Positions 32,634-46,000 of a stretch of DNA of 64,000 nt are shown in pieces; the stretch's first letter is position 1, and every line of letters begins with the position of its first letter. The stretch spans positions 1-64,000 of the forward strand of contig JAXGGA010003868.1 of the NCBI GenBank assembly GCA_038373865.1, in the 5' to 3' direction. Below the pieces are notes generated by a model. That model made no database searches and was not told the DNA's origin. It saw only the letters and a list, made by a program, of their open reading frames with translations. The translations under genes and the position numbers were made by a program. The DNA comes from Uloborus plumipes (lineage: Eukaryota > Arthropoda > Arachnida > Araneae > Uloboridae).

Positions 32634-33666
32634 CTATAATTTGTTTCTTCATTTTCCCTCAATTCTATTACAAAAGTCGAATTATTTGTATTTTTTTTTC
32701 TTTTCTTTTTGTATTGAGAGTTTTTCTTCTCGGCTTTAGTTCGAGTTTTCGTCCTCTTGTTTTTATTTGATGAGGGTTTCAGTTCTTTCCCTTTTCACTT
32801 TAACTTCATGTTCAAATTTCAGATTTCGCCACCCTTTTTTAATGTGATTTTGTTCTGTCAGCTGCCTTTGTTGCGTCTCCAATTTGTTCGACTTAACTTT
32901 AGTGTTGAGTGGCGTTGAAGTGAAAACATTTTTTTTTTTTTTTGTGTTTCACAACTTTATCTCGTTACGTACTTCATGCTTAAAGTACTTGGAAGATGTG
33001 AAATCTCCACGAGTTCTTTATTTATTTTTTTAGCTCCAAAGAAAACTATCAGAACTACATACCCAATGCAATAACTTTCTTTTTTGTTTCGCTTCTCTTA
33101 AAAAGTTAATAAGTTTAAAGATAGTCATGGAATAAAAAAAAGTGTTTAAAGAGCTGATAAGACAAAATCCACAATAAGACATTGATGTTTTGGTCAATAT
33201 TTCTGCACTTTTTAGGCGTTTAGGATAAGGGCGTCTAATATATATTTCGATGCTTGTATTTTCATTTTCTTTGATTGTGAAGTTTGAGTTTTTTTTTTGC
33301 TGATTTTACTAATTGAATCCTATCTTATACATCTTTCAAAACATTAAACTGTGCGTGTTTACGATTGCACTACACCACTCAGATTTTCGTTTCGAACAAT
33401 GGGAAAACACGAAAACGAAAAATATTGACAGTGTTCCTGTCATGTCGTATGATCATGAGTCATGTAGAAGATCCCTCGAGTAGTCGTTTCATATCTAGAT
33501 CAGTCCATTGCTTTGTGGATAAGTTTAGGCATAAAATTTTGTGCATTGTGCCCACTATGTCCCTAAGTAAAGAGAATAAACAGTTTGACTTTATGACTGT
33601 CTGATTTGAGAATCAAATCTGTTTTTTTTTTTTTTTCTTTGTGCGTCAGTGTGTTGTTTCCTCTTA

Positions 33667-33810
33667 GGGCCCTGCTCCACATTGACGTAAAGCAGAAAAA
33701 TAAAGCAGAAACGTAAAAAGGATTAAATGTAATTCCTATGGAAAGTACCCGGATTTTCGGTTTCTGCCTTCGGTTTCGGTCGCGTTTTCTGCTGATGTGG
33801 AGCAGGGCCC
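33667..33810. mobile_element. PIF/Harbinger-type MITE, copy 1
   Basis: 144 bases with ends GGGCCCTGCTCCACAT inverted at the right, flanked by TTA on both sides (33664-33666, 33811-33813), the usual three-base target. A second copy, inverse and of the same length, is at 57014-57157. Confidence 0.85.
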
Positions 33811-33920
33811 TTACTCCCAACATTAGTTCGTAAATAGAAAAAAAAAAGAAAAGAAAAACATTTTTCCCCCATGAGGTAGATGTAGGTATATAATACCATT
33901 ATACACAATCAAAATAGACG

Positions 33921-34116
33921 TTAACCTTTAGGAGCCGGGCGGTACACATGCTGTACCATAAATCTCGTCTAGTTTAGAGGACGGGGTTGAAATTTTCACT
34001 CGAACCCTTTGGAGCCGGGGATTTTTTCAAGGTTTTATACTCCTCTGGTTAAACTGTCGTACTACCTGGGTCGAAAGAAAAATTTCTATATGAACAGCCC
34101 GGATCCTAAAGGTTAA
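33921..34116. mobile_element. piggyBac-type MITE, 196 bp
   Basis: TTAA at 33921-33924 and 34113-34116. The inverted ends read CCTTTAGGAGCCGGGC and (from the right) CCTTTAGGATCCGGGC. The GGAGCCGGG motif is repeated internally near 34011. It lies 107 bases from the PIF-type MITE. Confidence 0.85.
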
Positions 34117-35637
34117 GGAAATTCAACACCAAAAATACTCAGATTATGTCCCGCAGGCTACATGCAACCAGCTACATCATTCAAATAAAATCTAAAATCA
34201 TTAAACAATAAATAAATTAAAAAAAAGAGATGATTAAAGATTTCTTATTTTAGAAGCACGTTAGAAGATTTTTAAGGAAATATCGTTACGGTGGGCACAA
34301 GTGAGTGAGATTTCTTCGCTATTAAAAATTTTTATTTTTGCTTAAACATTGTATATTTTGAAAAAAAAAAAAAAAGATTTTCATAATAAACAAAGGAAGA
34401 AATATTTTCTTCAGGTAAGAAAACAGTTCACTGAAATTCTCGGAAATAGAGATTTTTTTTCCTGAATACTGCAGAAAAGATGTTACAATAAGATAGCTTT
34501 AGTCTGCTGGAATAACAAGGCATCCGGAGCAGCACAAATTGGCAGAAATGCCTTAAAAGACGAAAATTGATGGGAAGGAAGCACCTCTCCTTCCTTCTTT
34601 TCTCTTCCTGAGCGAAACATCTTGCTCTTCCTGTTCGGAAAATTCCAGGAACACGCAAATTACGTACTCACCAGAAGCGAATATCTTAACACAAGTGAAT
34701 TGAAGGTGGAATACAGGAGTCCAGTACAATGTCCACGCAGGTATTTTAAATAAACTTTATTCTTAAAAGAGAGAGGTTTTTTTTCTCAATTGAAATACTA
34801 GTTATTCATGTTGTCTTAATTAATTAATTAATTAATTTTTTGCACTAACTCTGAAAAACCAAATTGTACCTGTAACAACACTGATTACACCAAAAACATT
34901 TCTTTACCCGTAAAAACGCAAGGGTATCTTACGAAATGTAAAAAATTGGACATTCCTGTTAACAGCACCTCTATTCAGGTCATAAACATTACTGTTTCGG
35001 AAAACATAAAATTAACTGATTATTTTATTAATCAAGAATTAATTATTATTAGTTATTGCCCGAGTTATCAATTAATTAATAATCCAGGCTTCGAAGGGGT
35101 TTCAACCCTTTCCTCAGTAAGATATGCTTGAAATTATATTATTTTAAACTATCTTATTTTTTCAAAAATACTTTAAACCTTCATTGGACTCCTCGCAACA
35201 TGTGATACTGTATTTGAGCATTTTCTTTTTCTTTTTAAAGAAGATTACTTTTTTTAAAAAAGAAGATACATAAAATACTATTTAGTCATGTAGTAATTCA
35301 AATGGTCTTTGCTAATTAAAATGAAATAGTGAAATTCAGAAGTTTTGAATCGACTAATTGAGAAATTACTCCACTTTTTAAAAATCCAAGTTTTTTTCTA
35401 TTTTAAAAGCTCATTTTCTAAGTTTTTCTTCAATAGTTATAGAGGGCATAGGTGCGAGCAGTATGTGCTTATGTCCCATCAAAGTGCTAATAGTACCAGG
35501 TTTTTAAAATTCCATTTTTCTAAAAAATGCATGTGAAGAAAATGTAACACATGAAACTGTTTGGCTTGACGAACAAACATATTCGTTGAGTTGTATTTAA
35601 AATTCATGAGTTTTTTCAGTTAAAATTCTTAACAGTA
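34117..35637. other. No gene recognised
   Basis: AT-rich with a (TTAA)n run near 34817 and a good minus-strand donor (CTG|GTGAGTA at 34672) that could not be tied to an exon. Confidence 0.45.
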
Positions 35638-35900
35638 CACTGCAAAAATGAACTGTTGTTTTTACAGTATAATACTGGCAGCCGATATTCAAATTTAAAA
35701 CCGTAAAATGCGCAGTAATAAATTGTAAAACTAGCAATTTTACAGTTTGTTACTGTAAAGTTTGCAATATAGAGTTTATTGCCTTATAATTTAGCAGTAT
35801 TATACTGTAAAAACAACAGTATAATACTGGCAGCAGAGGTTCCAGTTCAACACTGCAAAATGCCCGATAATAAACTTAAATTAGCATTCATTTTTTAGTG
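35638..35900. mobile_element. MITE of the CACTGCAAAAATGAAC family
   Basis: It starts CACTGCAAAAATGAACTGTT and ends ATTCATTTTTTAGTG. The interior is built from repeats of TTTACAGT(A)ATAAACTGTAAAA and an ACTGGCAGC motif. Related copies lie at 36559-36759 and 39081-39321. Confidence 0.65.
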
Positions 35901-36558
35901 TGTAGAAGAGTTTTACAGAATTTACTGTTCTATTATTGTTTTTGAAAAACTTGGTTTTAGTGGTCATAAAAAATTTGGTAGTCTTAAAGCATCTTCATAA
36001 AAGTGACCCACCATATTTTTGACCGATTCTATTTTACTATCTAATTTGATAAATAAGACTTCAAACTAAATTATAAGAAATCTAGCGTTATGATACCCAG
36101 TTTAAGAGTACTCATTTTTGTATCAAGTACTTTTAATTTTAACCATGTTTTAAACTAACATTTAGGGAAAAACATCAAAAATTAGTTAGCTTTGGAATGA
36201 GTTTATTATTATAACGTATATTTCAGAAAGGCTAAAACAAAGCAGATTTTTTGCCTTGCTACACCGCTACGCGCAGGCCTCTAGCTATTAAAGGGTGCTG
36301 TTCAAGTCCGGCTCCAATTGGTGGATTTTCGAGACGACCTTTAGATTCCATGCTGTAATCTTACGCAGCACGTACGAGGTTCCTTAAGTGATCGTTTGGT
36401 CTTTGCCACTTTTGGCACAATTTAATTCTTAGAGCAGTTTCACATCAAAGAGAATTTAATTATCTCCAACAACTGGTAGTCAAATTATGTGATATTACAA
36501 TCCATAGTTAGAGGTGTCCTATGAAAGGACAGGCAACAGCTCTAGGGGACTAGGTGTA

Positions 36559-39321
36559 CACTGTAAAAAATGAACGTTGTTTTTACAGAATAATACAGCT
36601 GATTTCGTAGTAATAAACTGAAAATTGCTAATTTTACAGTAATAAACTCTACAATTGCTGACTTTATAGTAAAAAACTGTAAAACTGCTAATTTAGCAGT
36701 TTATTACCGTGCAGTTTACAGTTTTAAACGGGAACCTCTGCTGCCAGTACTATACGGTTCACTGTTAAAAAAAAAAACCTGAATTTTCAGGAAGATTTTT
36801 ACTGATTTTAACAGTAAATTTCCGTTTTCGTTTCAAAACAGAACTTTTCCTTGAAAAAACGGAACTATTCCGTAAATTACCAAGTTGGAGAAACAAAAAA
36901 CGGAATTTACCCGGTTTTGTGGTTGAAATATAACCGAACGAGAGAGTTAAAGACAGTCTGAAGAGACTTGGCGCGTGCGCAGAAACGAAAAGAGGACAAC
37001 TGTGTCTCGTCGTTTGGATAGCTACTTTACAAAAAACATCACAGTCGAATGTTATTTAATCGTGTTCCTCAGGACGTTATTATGTGCGCCATTTTATTTC
37101 AATTTGAAAATGCTTCGTCGAAGAGCGTTGACTATTGTTATAGCATTCGAAGAAGAATTATTCCAGGATTCTGCGTAGTTAATCAAATTGACTGGAAAAA
37201 TAATTTGGATCTTTTCATGTGTTATTCGGTATCCAGCATTTCCTAGCTCAACATTTTAAAGAAGACTTCGTTTATCGCAATGGATAGAATCAAAATGGGC
37301 AACAAAAGGGCGTGTTAGTATATTTTAAAATCTACTCGCTCTATTGTTGCCTTTTTTGAGCAACAAAAATTGAAAATTTTTATTTTAAGAGGTAAGAATT
37401 TTTATTTTTGTTACTGCTATTTTTATTTTAATCTGAGTCCAGACTTAACAGTTAGTTATTTCATGATGTAAACCAATTGTGCATTTTAGTAGTTGCATGT
37501 ATAAACTTACTGGTGCTAAGGTTTAGTAAAATTTAGTGAAATGATTTTTGTAATTTTATATCAAGATTTAAAAGCTTATTTTCAAAACTTAGCTTTTTTA
37601 CTTTATGACTTCGTTAATGTGACGAAATTAATGTTGTCAAAACTACGAAAATGATTGTCAATTTGACGATACTAGAATAAAGAAATATTTTGCTACATTT
37701 GACGAAATTCATCCCCAAAAAATTACAAAATGTTCGCTCGTGGTATATATTCTTGGAAGTGATTTCATCAAAAACAAAGAAAATTCGTTAATTTTGAGAG
37801 TGCATTTCTGAAAGTGTTGATCACTATGAACACCATAACGTAAATATATATTAAAATAGAGGAAATCAGTAACAATACAGGATTTTTTTTTAAGGAACTA
37901 CGAATGTTTCAAATTCAGAAAGGAAAAAAAGAACTTTCGGAAGAACTTAATTTTTATTCAAACATAAGAGAAAATATTTTTAAAAGAATGCACCTTGTTA
38001 ATACTTTTTAATTTTTTGAAGTTATGCGCTCAGAAATACTATGCATTGATCATTCCATCTTCAAAATATTTGAGTATTTTATGCGAGATTGATGTAATCT
38101 TTTCAAAAAAATCATGTTATTTTAATGAACTAAAATTTTTAATGAAAAAAAAAGCCAATTCTTGTATTGCTTTAGTATTTTTTTTAAAGGCAAGATGTTT
38201 AAAAGTTTGAAGTATATGAGCGGATATTTTCAAACTTTTTCTAAAAAACAAAATTCGTAAGAGTTTTAAGTTTACATTTTTGCTCATCATTTTGTCTTAT
38301 ATATATATAATTTTCCGGTGAGCTAGTTTACGCTCCTTTTTTAATTGCTCTATTTTTCTGTTTCTCATTTTCCCATATTTTAATCACCCACATTTTTACG
38401 TTATAGGCTTATACCTATACGCTTATACTTATATATGCAAGATGGAAAATTGAAATTTTGCAAAAGAAACAAGCGCTTTTATAGCAGCTTAATATTAATA
38501 GCAAATAATATATGAAAGTTTAATAAATTAGTCCTTTAAGTGGCGCAAAATGAACAACAAATGAACAAATTGAAATTTTAAGAAACTTTAGAGAAACATT
38601 TGAAAATTTACGAAACAATATAAACATATAAAAAGAACAAACGAAAAAGATAAGGCAGCACATTACCCATGTTTGTTCTTTTTATATGTTTATATTGTTT
38701 CGCAAATTTTCAAATGTTTCTTAAAATTTCAATTTGTGCATTTGTTGTTCTACACAATCTACGCATTTTGCGACACTTAAAGGACTGATTTATTGAACTT
38801 CCATACATAATTTGCTATTGATATTAAGCTGCTATAAAAGCGCTTGTTAATTTGCAAAATTTAAATAATTTTCCATCTTGCATGTATACATATAAGTCAA
38901 AGCGTATAGGTATAAGCCTATAACGTATAAGCGGGGATAATAAGAACCGAAAAAATGAAGAACGGAGAATTACGAAACGAAAAAATGACTAACGGAAATA
39001 TAATTAACGAAACGGAAACACTCCGGCAACTCAGCTGCCGTATATTTTTTCGTTATTTTCAGGAAATTTTTTTAACAGTGTTGTTTTTGCAGAAAATACA
39101 GCTAAATTTTACGGCAATAAACTGTAAAATTGCTGACTTTACAGTAATAAACTATAAAGTTGTTGACTTTACAGTAATAAACTGTAAAATTGTTATTTTT
39201 ACTGTAAAAAAACTGTAAAACTGCTAATTTAAATGTTTAATACTTTTCATTTTACTGTTTTAAGTTGGAACCTCGGCTGTCAGAATTATACTGTAAAAAC
39301 AACAGTTCATTTTTTGCAGTG
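36559..39321. mobile_element. Two CACTG-family MITEs in direct orientation enclosing 2.3 kb
   Basis: 36559-36759 starts CACTGTAAAAAATGAACG but lacks the right end. 39081-39321 lacks the left end but finishes AGTTCATTTTTTGCAGTG. Between them, 36760-39080 starts CACTGTTAAAAAAA and ends TTTTTTTAACAGTG. The whole therefore has CACTG ends, with each MITE missing its inner terminus. This can be read as one composite unit, or as a separate element inserted at the junction of two tandem MITEs. Confidence 0.55.
38398..38925. mobile_element. Foldback element, 528 bp
   Basis: The arms start ACGTTATAGGCTTATACC and end with the inverse. They pair for about 240 bases with small indels (TAAAAGCGCTTGT, AAACATATAAAAAGAACAAA) around a loop near 38640-38670. 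The element is nested within 36760-39080. The right flank repeats CGTATAAG. Confidence 0.75.
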
Positions 39322-39534
39322 TGCAAATGATGGAATATCATTACAAAGATCCGGTATAAACTTTTGCATATCTAGCTGAGTGCGGAAAATACTCCCTTAA
39401 AAAACGTTTCCTCGAAAACTATATAGATAAAGTGACTGTGACTTCAGCAAAGATCCTCTTCAACTTAGATTAAAAAAAATGACTGTTCATTGAAAGAAAA
39501 AAAAACCCTCGACTTTTAATATTTTGATTTCAAA

Positions 39535-39775
39535 CTATGTTTTTCGTATTGACGAATTGCAATAGGTATGTGTGTAGACATGTGTTGGTGTGTTTGTGTG
39601 TGTGGGGGTGCCTCCACCCGAAGGAGTAGGGGCCGGTGGACGTCCGCATAAGTGGAGCACCTGGAACCCACCCTGTGGCAGACTCCAAGACCAATATGAA
39701 AAAGGAACCACACGGCAACTGAGGTCGGAAATAAAAATAATTAGTAACTTGTCATTGCTCAAAAAAGCAACATAG
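39535..39775 (+). repeat. SINE-like repeat, second copy
   Basis: It starts TATTGACGAATTGCAATAGG and ends ACTTGTCATTGCTCAAAAAA, like 2545-2897. The centre is GC-rich (GGAGTAGGGGCCGGTGGACG). Confidence 0.4.
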
Positions 39776-40671
39776 AAGTTCTAATGTCAGTAATGTATTG
39801 GTTAGAATTCCATTTCTAACCTTTGAAATCGTTTTAATTATAATAAAAACCGTCTTAATAATAAAAATGTATGAACTGCTAAATTACCAAAACGCATTGC
39901 GTATTCCACACATAGAAAGCAGATCCTTCGTCATTACGCTTCAGACGTGCAACATATTGTGGTTTTAAGCTAAATTTTATGAAACAAATCCTTCTTAGCC
40001 TAAGGTACTTGTAGGAATTTTTCCATAATTAATTCGGGATTTCATGATGGGGAATATATTATGTGAATAATGAGATGGGGCCGACAGAGGAATCTGGAGG
40101 GATTTGCTTTGTCTGAAAGGAAGAGATTATTCAGTGTACGGATATTACTAGGGCCTGTTTATAATTAATTACTGTGAAAATCATTAAATCGGCAAACGCA
40201 TTGAAATGTTTGATAAATATTCATGGCTAAAAAGAAAATAGTAGAAATATTTTTGAGAATGTGTTCTGATATTAACATACTTAGAAGCGTTAATTTAGAG
40301 TTCAATGCACTAGTGGAAAATAATTGCAAATTTGAGAAGTATAAATTTTTTTCAAGCTTAAGACCGCCCCCCCCCCCCCAGATTAAAAAAAAAAGAAAAA
40401 ATAATTGATACTTCATAAGGTCAAAATGTAAATTTAGTTTAATGAGCATATATGATTGGGTTATTGGTCGTTAGTAGCTATTAAATAAAAAATGTAATGC
40501 AAACGCAATTGTTCAGGTTATTAGGAATTGCAATCCGTTTCAGCTTCCCTCAAACAAAATTTAATAAGAATACAATTTCAAGTTACTCCGAGCAGAAATA
40601 AATAATGAACGAGTGCAACCTAACCGAAAAATACATGTTTGTGGGCCTTCTCTCGTTTTATTACAATAGGG

Positions 40672-41964
40672 TACCGTAAAATGGGGTGTATAGGAACAGC
40701 GGGGTCAATCGGAACAAAACTTCCCGACCGTACAAAGAAATTCTTCATAAATATAATATTAAGTATTTTTCGCCATGAATTTTTTTTAGAAAGGTAATAT
40801 CATAGGAAGTAGGAAAAAATTACTTTTGTCAATCTGGCAACGCTTCTGGCTTCTAAAGAGGGCTGCACGTTGAATGCTAGAAAACATCACATTTTCATAG
40901 ACTGCAAAACTTCATATGCAAGAAAAAACCTTCTTATATTTAAAAACTATGAGTGGTATGTTTCAATTATACATGTATCTGAACAACAGAATACCACATT
41001 AGAATTTATATTTTTTATAAATTGTGTCATAAAAGTGAAGAATTCTGAAAAATGCCATAGGAAAAAAATTTGCCGGTTGAATCGGAACACTTAGTTCTGT
41101 TGTTCCAATTCAAACTTATTTGAAGGAAACTGTTTGAAAAATCAAGATTCTAACCCTAATTCTTCTAATCAAGACAAGGACAAGGATTTATTACTGTTTA
41201 TCCCTTCTCGTGAGCAACTAGATCTTAGAATGACAAAAGTTGCAGATTTCAAAAGATTTTTTCTCCAGGAGACTTCTTTTTACTTAAAATAAAAGGGGAA
41301 AGTCACATAGACTTTATGTAGTAAACGTCCAGCACACAGACAGTGATGAATAAGCGAAAAAATCTTTCAGGACAATCCCCGAAACCCAGAAATTTCAAAA
41401 AACTAAAGAAAAGGTAGAGTTCATCCCAGGAGATGTTATGAAAAAACTTAAGCCAAGTCACAATTGCTAGTTTTAAGGACAAGTACATATTTGTGGACGA
41501 CATGAGTGACTTCCATTCATGTTAAATCTTTGTATTTCAATTCAAAAGTATTTCTTAAAATTACTTTTCATTTTTCATAAGTTCAAAATTATTTTGAATT
41601 TTCACAAATTATAAACGTTTACTGGTACTGAAATTATACATTTATTTGACAGTAATTATCTGTTCTTATTCTCCCCCATCATTATTACTCATGTTTGTGA
41701 GACCTATTACAGATTAAATTGAAAAAAATAAAAATTTTAACAAGTGTTCCGATTGACCCCTATCAGCGGGGTGATTCGGAACACTCATAATTTGCTACAT
41801 ATTTTAATAGTAATTGTTCAAAATCTTTTGTCTTTGCTTGGAATATCAAAAGTAAAGCAAGACCGAAGTTTTTATCCAAAAAATAAAATTAAAAAAAAAA
41901 TCTTTTAACTGCTTTTTTTACAATCAAAGCTGAAAAGTGTTCCGATTAACCCCATTTTACGGTA
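40672..41964. mobile_element. 1.3 kb DNA element with CCGTAAAATGGGGT ends
   Basis: TACCGTAAAATGGGGT at the left and ACCCCATTTTACGGTA at the right; the TA at each end fits a Tc1/mariner-type target. Inner repeats GGTCAATCGGAACA and GTGTTCCGATTGACCCC extend the inverted structure, and GTTCCGATT recurs at 41940. No transposase was recognised in the interior. Confidence 0.65.
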
Positions 41965-42496
41965 ACTCAGGTTTACAAGCATCGCCATGCCGGGTTAAAT
42001 GCTTCAGTTATTACTTTGCATATTTACGTCCACACAGTGCACTGGTAATATTTTTTTTAGAGGCAGTGGTTTGCGGAGAATTGTTTTGAATATCATACAG
42101 ACATTTTCTGTGGATTTCTACCAATAATTCAAATTAAAAAAAAAATCGACAGGAAAGTGCGGAATTTTTAGCATGTAATCTAAGTTAGTAATTTTAGTGA
42201 TTTTGCGATTAAATAGTACGAGAACGTCATAAGAAAGTCTGTTTACGTTCACTGTGGTCTTAGCCCTTTTTGTTTGAATACTAGGGGGTTGAAAATTAAC
42301 CTTAACTCTAAGGGTGTTTGCATATTTTGGGATTAAAAAGTAAAAAAAAAATTCTTAGATTTTACTGTGTGCGTTGATGATAGTACTTTTCTCATAAAAT
42401 ATTGGTTCTAGTGGAACATAACGTAAAAGGTGGAATATAACGTATAAGTTAAAAGGTAACAAAAGCAAAGCGAACCTTGAAACACTCATTTAAATA

Positions 42497-42670
42497 CAGT
42501 CAAATACCGTTACAATGAACACGAATACGACGTAATATTCGTATTATAGAAATACGTTTTCATTCCATATTAAATACTCTTACATTACTTGTACCCCATT
42601 ACAACAAAATTCATGTAATAACAATTAAAGTTTACGGATTTGTGAAGTTCGTTGTAACGTGGTTTCACTG
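42497..42670. mobile_element. pogo/Tigger-type MITE, copy 1
   Basis: CAGTCAAATACCGTTACAA to GTTGTAACGTGGTTTCACTG, flanked by TA (42495-42496, 42671-42672). Non-coding, 174 bases. Confidence 0.7.
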
Positions 42671-42794
42671 TATTTTACTTTTTAAACTCACACAGAAAAG
42701 TTGAAGTCTCACACAGAAAGGTTGTAGTAAAATAGAACGAAGTTAAAAGGTACTAAACGCAAGAAGACTACAACTGATCTACTGATAAAAATAT

Positions 42795-42967
42795 AGCGAA
42801 ATGCCTTTACTTTAAATACGAATAAGACGCAATATTCGTATTATAGAAATACATTTTCAATCCATATTTAATACTTTTACATTACTTTTACTCCGTTATA
42901 AGAAAATTTGTGCGACAACAAACAAAATTTGCGGTTTTGTGAAGTTCGTTGTAACGTCTTTTTACTG
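42795..42967. mobile_element. pogo/Tigger-type MITE, copy 2 (segmental duplicate)
   Basis: Matches copy 1 through ACGAATA.GACG.AATATTCG and GTGAAGTTCGTTGTAACGT, but lacks the left CAGT end. The flank TTTTTAAACTCACA(C/T)AGAAAA after it is also shared with copy 1, so the copy arose by local duplication of about 300 bases, not by transposition. Confidence 0.65.
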
Positions 42968-43012
42968 TATTTAATTTTTTAAACTCACATAGAAAAAAAG
43001 TGAAAACTTATT

Positions 43013-46000
43013 TATAAATTCTCAACGTTGAATGAAGTTTTATTTTTTAAAACGCAGTAAATCAATAAAGGTAAACTAGCTTTGCTCAGAAGAAAAAATA
43101 GTAAATATTGTTGAAAGCCAGTCGTTCGTCAAGAAAAGGCTCTAATGTAAAAAATTTGTTCTTAAAACTATAGGAATTTCAAGTTATGATTTTAAATGAT
43201 ATGTTAGCATTTTTGTGGTAACATTTAATCAAAATTATCCAGTGTAGTCAGCAAACTAGAATAGGTTACCTAACTATCAGATTTTTGATTTAGATTAAAA
43301 TTGAATTGGAAATGAAAAGCAAGTAACGAAACCCTGTCTGGTAAGCCCCATAGCTCATTTAGCTCTCTGAAGAACTATTTTGGGAAATCTCGTCAGAGAA
43401 TTTAAATGATCGAATTATAAAGATTAAGAGCTTGAAATGTTTGAGATATTTGTTTGGTATTTGAAATACATCATTCGTTTAAAATTCTGTCTATGTCAGT
43501 TCTTTACATTTTTTCTCGGTACATTTATTTTCTCTTGCTATAGTATCGAGAAAGATAAAAATTTTAGGAGCCGTAAACAATGTATTTCATTTTTGAGTTT
43601 AACCGCAATAGTAAGCTTTTAATGGCTAGTCCATTACAGCCAGCTGTTATAGGAAAATGACATTTATCCTTTGAGGCAAGATAACAGAATACTGTTTGTT
43701 TTATCTCTCAAATTGATCAGTGTTCTTCGCTCGAAGTCTTTTTCTTTGTTTCTTCTTTAGGAAGCACATCTTTTGTTTCTTTGCTTATCCATTATTCAAG
43801 AATCAGTTACAAGGGTAACTTCTGTTCCAAAATACTATTCGCTTGAGAGTATTGTACTTTGTAAGATATTATATGTTTAGGTAGCTAAAGTTCAAACTGC
43901 TTTTCATGAATTTTGTAGAGCATTAAATGTTGACAAAAGAGTTAACAGTAAACATTTTTTTTTAATTCACCATATCGCACACAAAGCATATTTATTGTGA
44001 GTTACTTTAAACTTATATTTTTTAAGATTTTTAACATTTTTTGCTTATTTATATTTTGAAGGTTGATTGTCTTTATTGACAAATATATAGGAAAGTACAA
44101 AAATGTCTTGTGTATGCATCTGTTGTTTGCACATTGTCGTCTTTTTTATAAATTAAGATATTGAGCTGCACATAATTAATCTCTAAAATGTCGTTTAGTA
44201 AAATCAGGAAATGAAAAATATCCATGCCCAATGCAAAAAAAAAAAAAAACCGTAAAATACTTGAAGTAATGGACGAAAGGTCACATAATCACTTGATATG
44301 AAGCGAAAATTCCTTATTTTTGATTGTTAAAAGAGAAACATAATGTTTTTTGAGAATATTAGTTATTTTTTTTAAACCTTGTACCTGAAATTGTTTATAT
44401 TTCGTTTTTGAATAAGCCTACATTTTGAGGAAGGCTATCAAAAGCTCTACTTTTCGGTTTTTTATTAAAATATTGTTTGTTGCACAAAAGACTTTTAAAA
44501 GAAAACGATTGCAAAACAAGAAAAAAAAAAGATTCTACATTAAAAATTAACACATTATTTATTTATTTGTTTAAAAATAAATAAATTTTTAGTTTTTTTT
44601 TTAATTTCAGACAGCGAACTACAAATAAGATTACCAAAACTTAGTTTCGGTTGAATAAAAGCATTTCTTTTTTTTATTATTTTTAATGCATATTTTATGG
44701 CTTCTTGATAATAGAATATACCTCTTTTATGTTTTTTCTATCATCAAGAAGCAACTACTTCATTAGTGTGTTTCAAACAAACTAATAACGTTAGATTTTA
44801 TGGATGAAGATTTTATGTAGTTTAATTTAAAAGAGATATATTAATTGCAGAAATGTTTGTCGCAACTAGATTCTAAGTATTAAATACTATGCTGATATAC
44901 ACATATATTTTTTACTTTCAAACTTTAAAAGGTATTGTTTCAATCTAGAATTTAGAATAGTTTTTGAGTTGAATAGTTAAGTTGAACTGAACAATAATAA
45001 AAGTTTAACTGCGAAGCTACGAATTCAGCATTCACACGAGTAAAGGAAAATATTAACAGCTTCTAGGAAACGTGCCTGAGAAATGTGACTTCTCAAACCC
45101 AGCAGAAAGTCACGCTAATCAGCGGCGTATTCTGCGAATAAAATGCATTATTCTGATACGTGCAAAAGTTTATTTAAACGCGCATAGCATTAAAGTCGCT
45201 CAGTTTATGTACGTTTTAACTTTAAACATTTCGTTAATCATCATTTTGAATTAAACATAAGCATAACTATCAAAGCAGAAATTCTGCCTCGACTTACCAT
45301 GAAAAGATATTTGCACCTGCACACACATTTTATGTACAGGATTTAACTTTTAAAATTCTTGATTGTGTATGTTTTAATATTCTTGAAATATGGTGTTTTT
45401 TATTTAATGTAACATTTTTTGCTTTATTATTTTTCAATATGAATGTTAGCAAACGACTAATATTTTTTTTAAAGTTTTTAAAATGTAGCAATATAACATT
45501 ATGTAATTTACAATGGAAGTTTAATTTTTGGTAATAATATGAATTAATTTTCAATATAGGCAGTACAAGAAAATCGGAAAAAAGAATTCGTTATAAAAGT
45601 GATAAACAGTCGTTATTTAAAAACTGATCATTTTCGATTGTATGACGTTTCCTATATAATTTGTCTTAAATGTATTTAAATCTTTGGACTAAGTGTAATG
45701 ACTGATATAACTGATAATTTCCTTAAAATGTCTCATGCCAAATTACATTGCCTACGGAGGTAATTTCGTGGTGCTTTTATAAGAATAGCTTGGTAGCTTT
45801 TCTCAGCAGTATTGTTTGTCATTTAATGAGACACAAATATGATACTCCGACAAATTATCAATATTAGATCATTTACAGTGATCATTTTGCAATGCTAAAG
45901 CTTAATATTTTACTATTGTTTCATAAAAAAGTAAATCATATGTCATTATTTTGAAATTACTAAATATTTTGACTAATATTTGTTCTTCTAATTTAAAATG

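Noticed and set aside
33563..33823. Protein shared with 56875-57174 (ALLHIS.KRDRNRRQKPKI)
   Set aside because: The shared peptide is just the translation of the two PIF/Harbinger-type MITE copies.
34672..34738. Minus-strand exon ending at CTG|GTGAGTA
   Set aside because: The donor is strong and one frame (VFHLQFTCVKIFASG) is open, but no acceptor gives an open exon and no partner exon was found.
45299..45320. Minus-strand first exon MCVQVQISFH before GTAAGTCG
   Set aside because: Too short, and no following exon with a matching phase was found.
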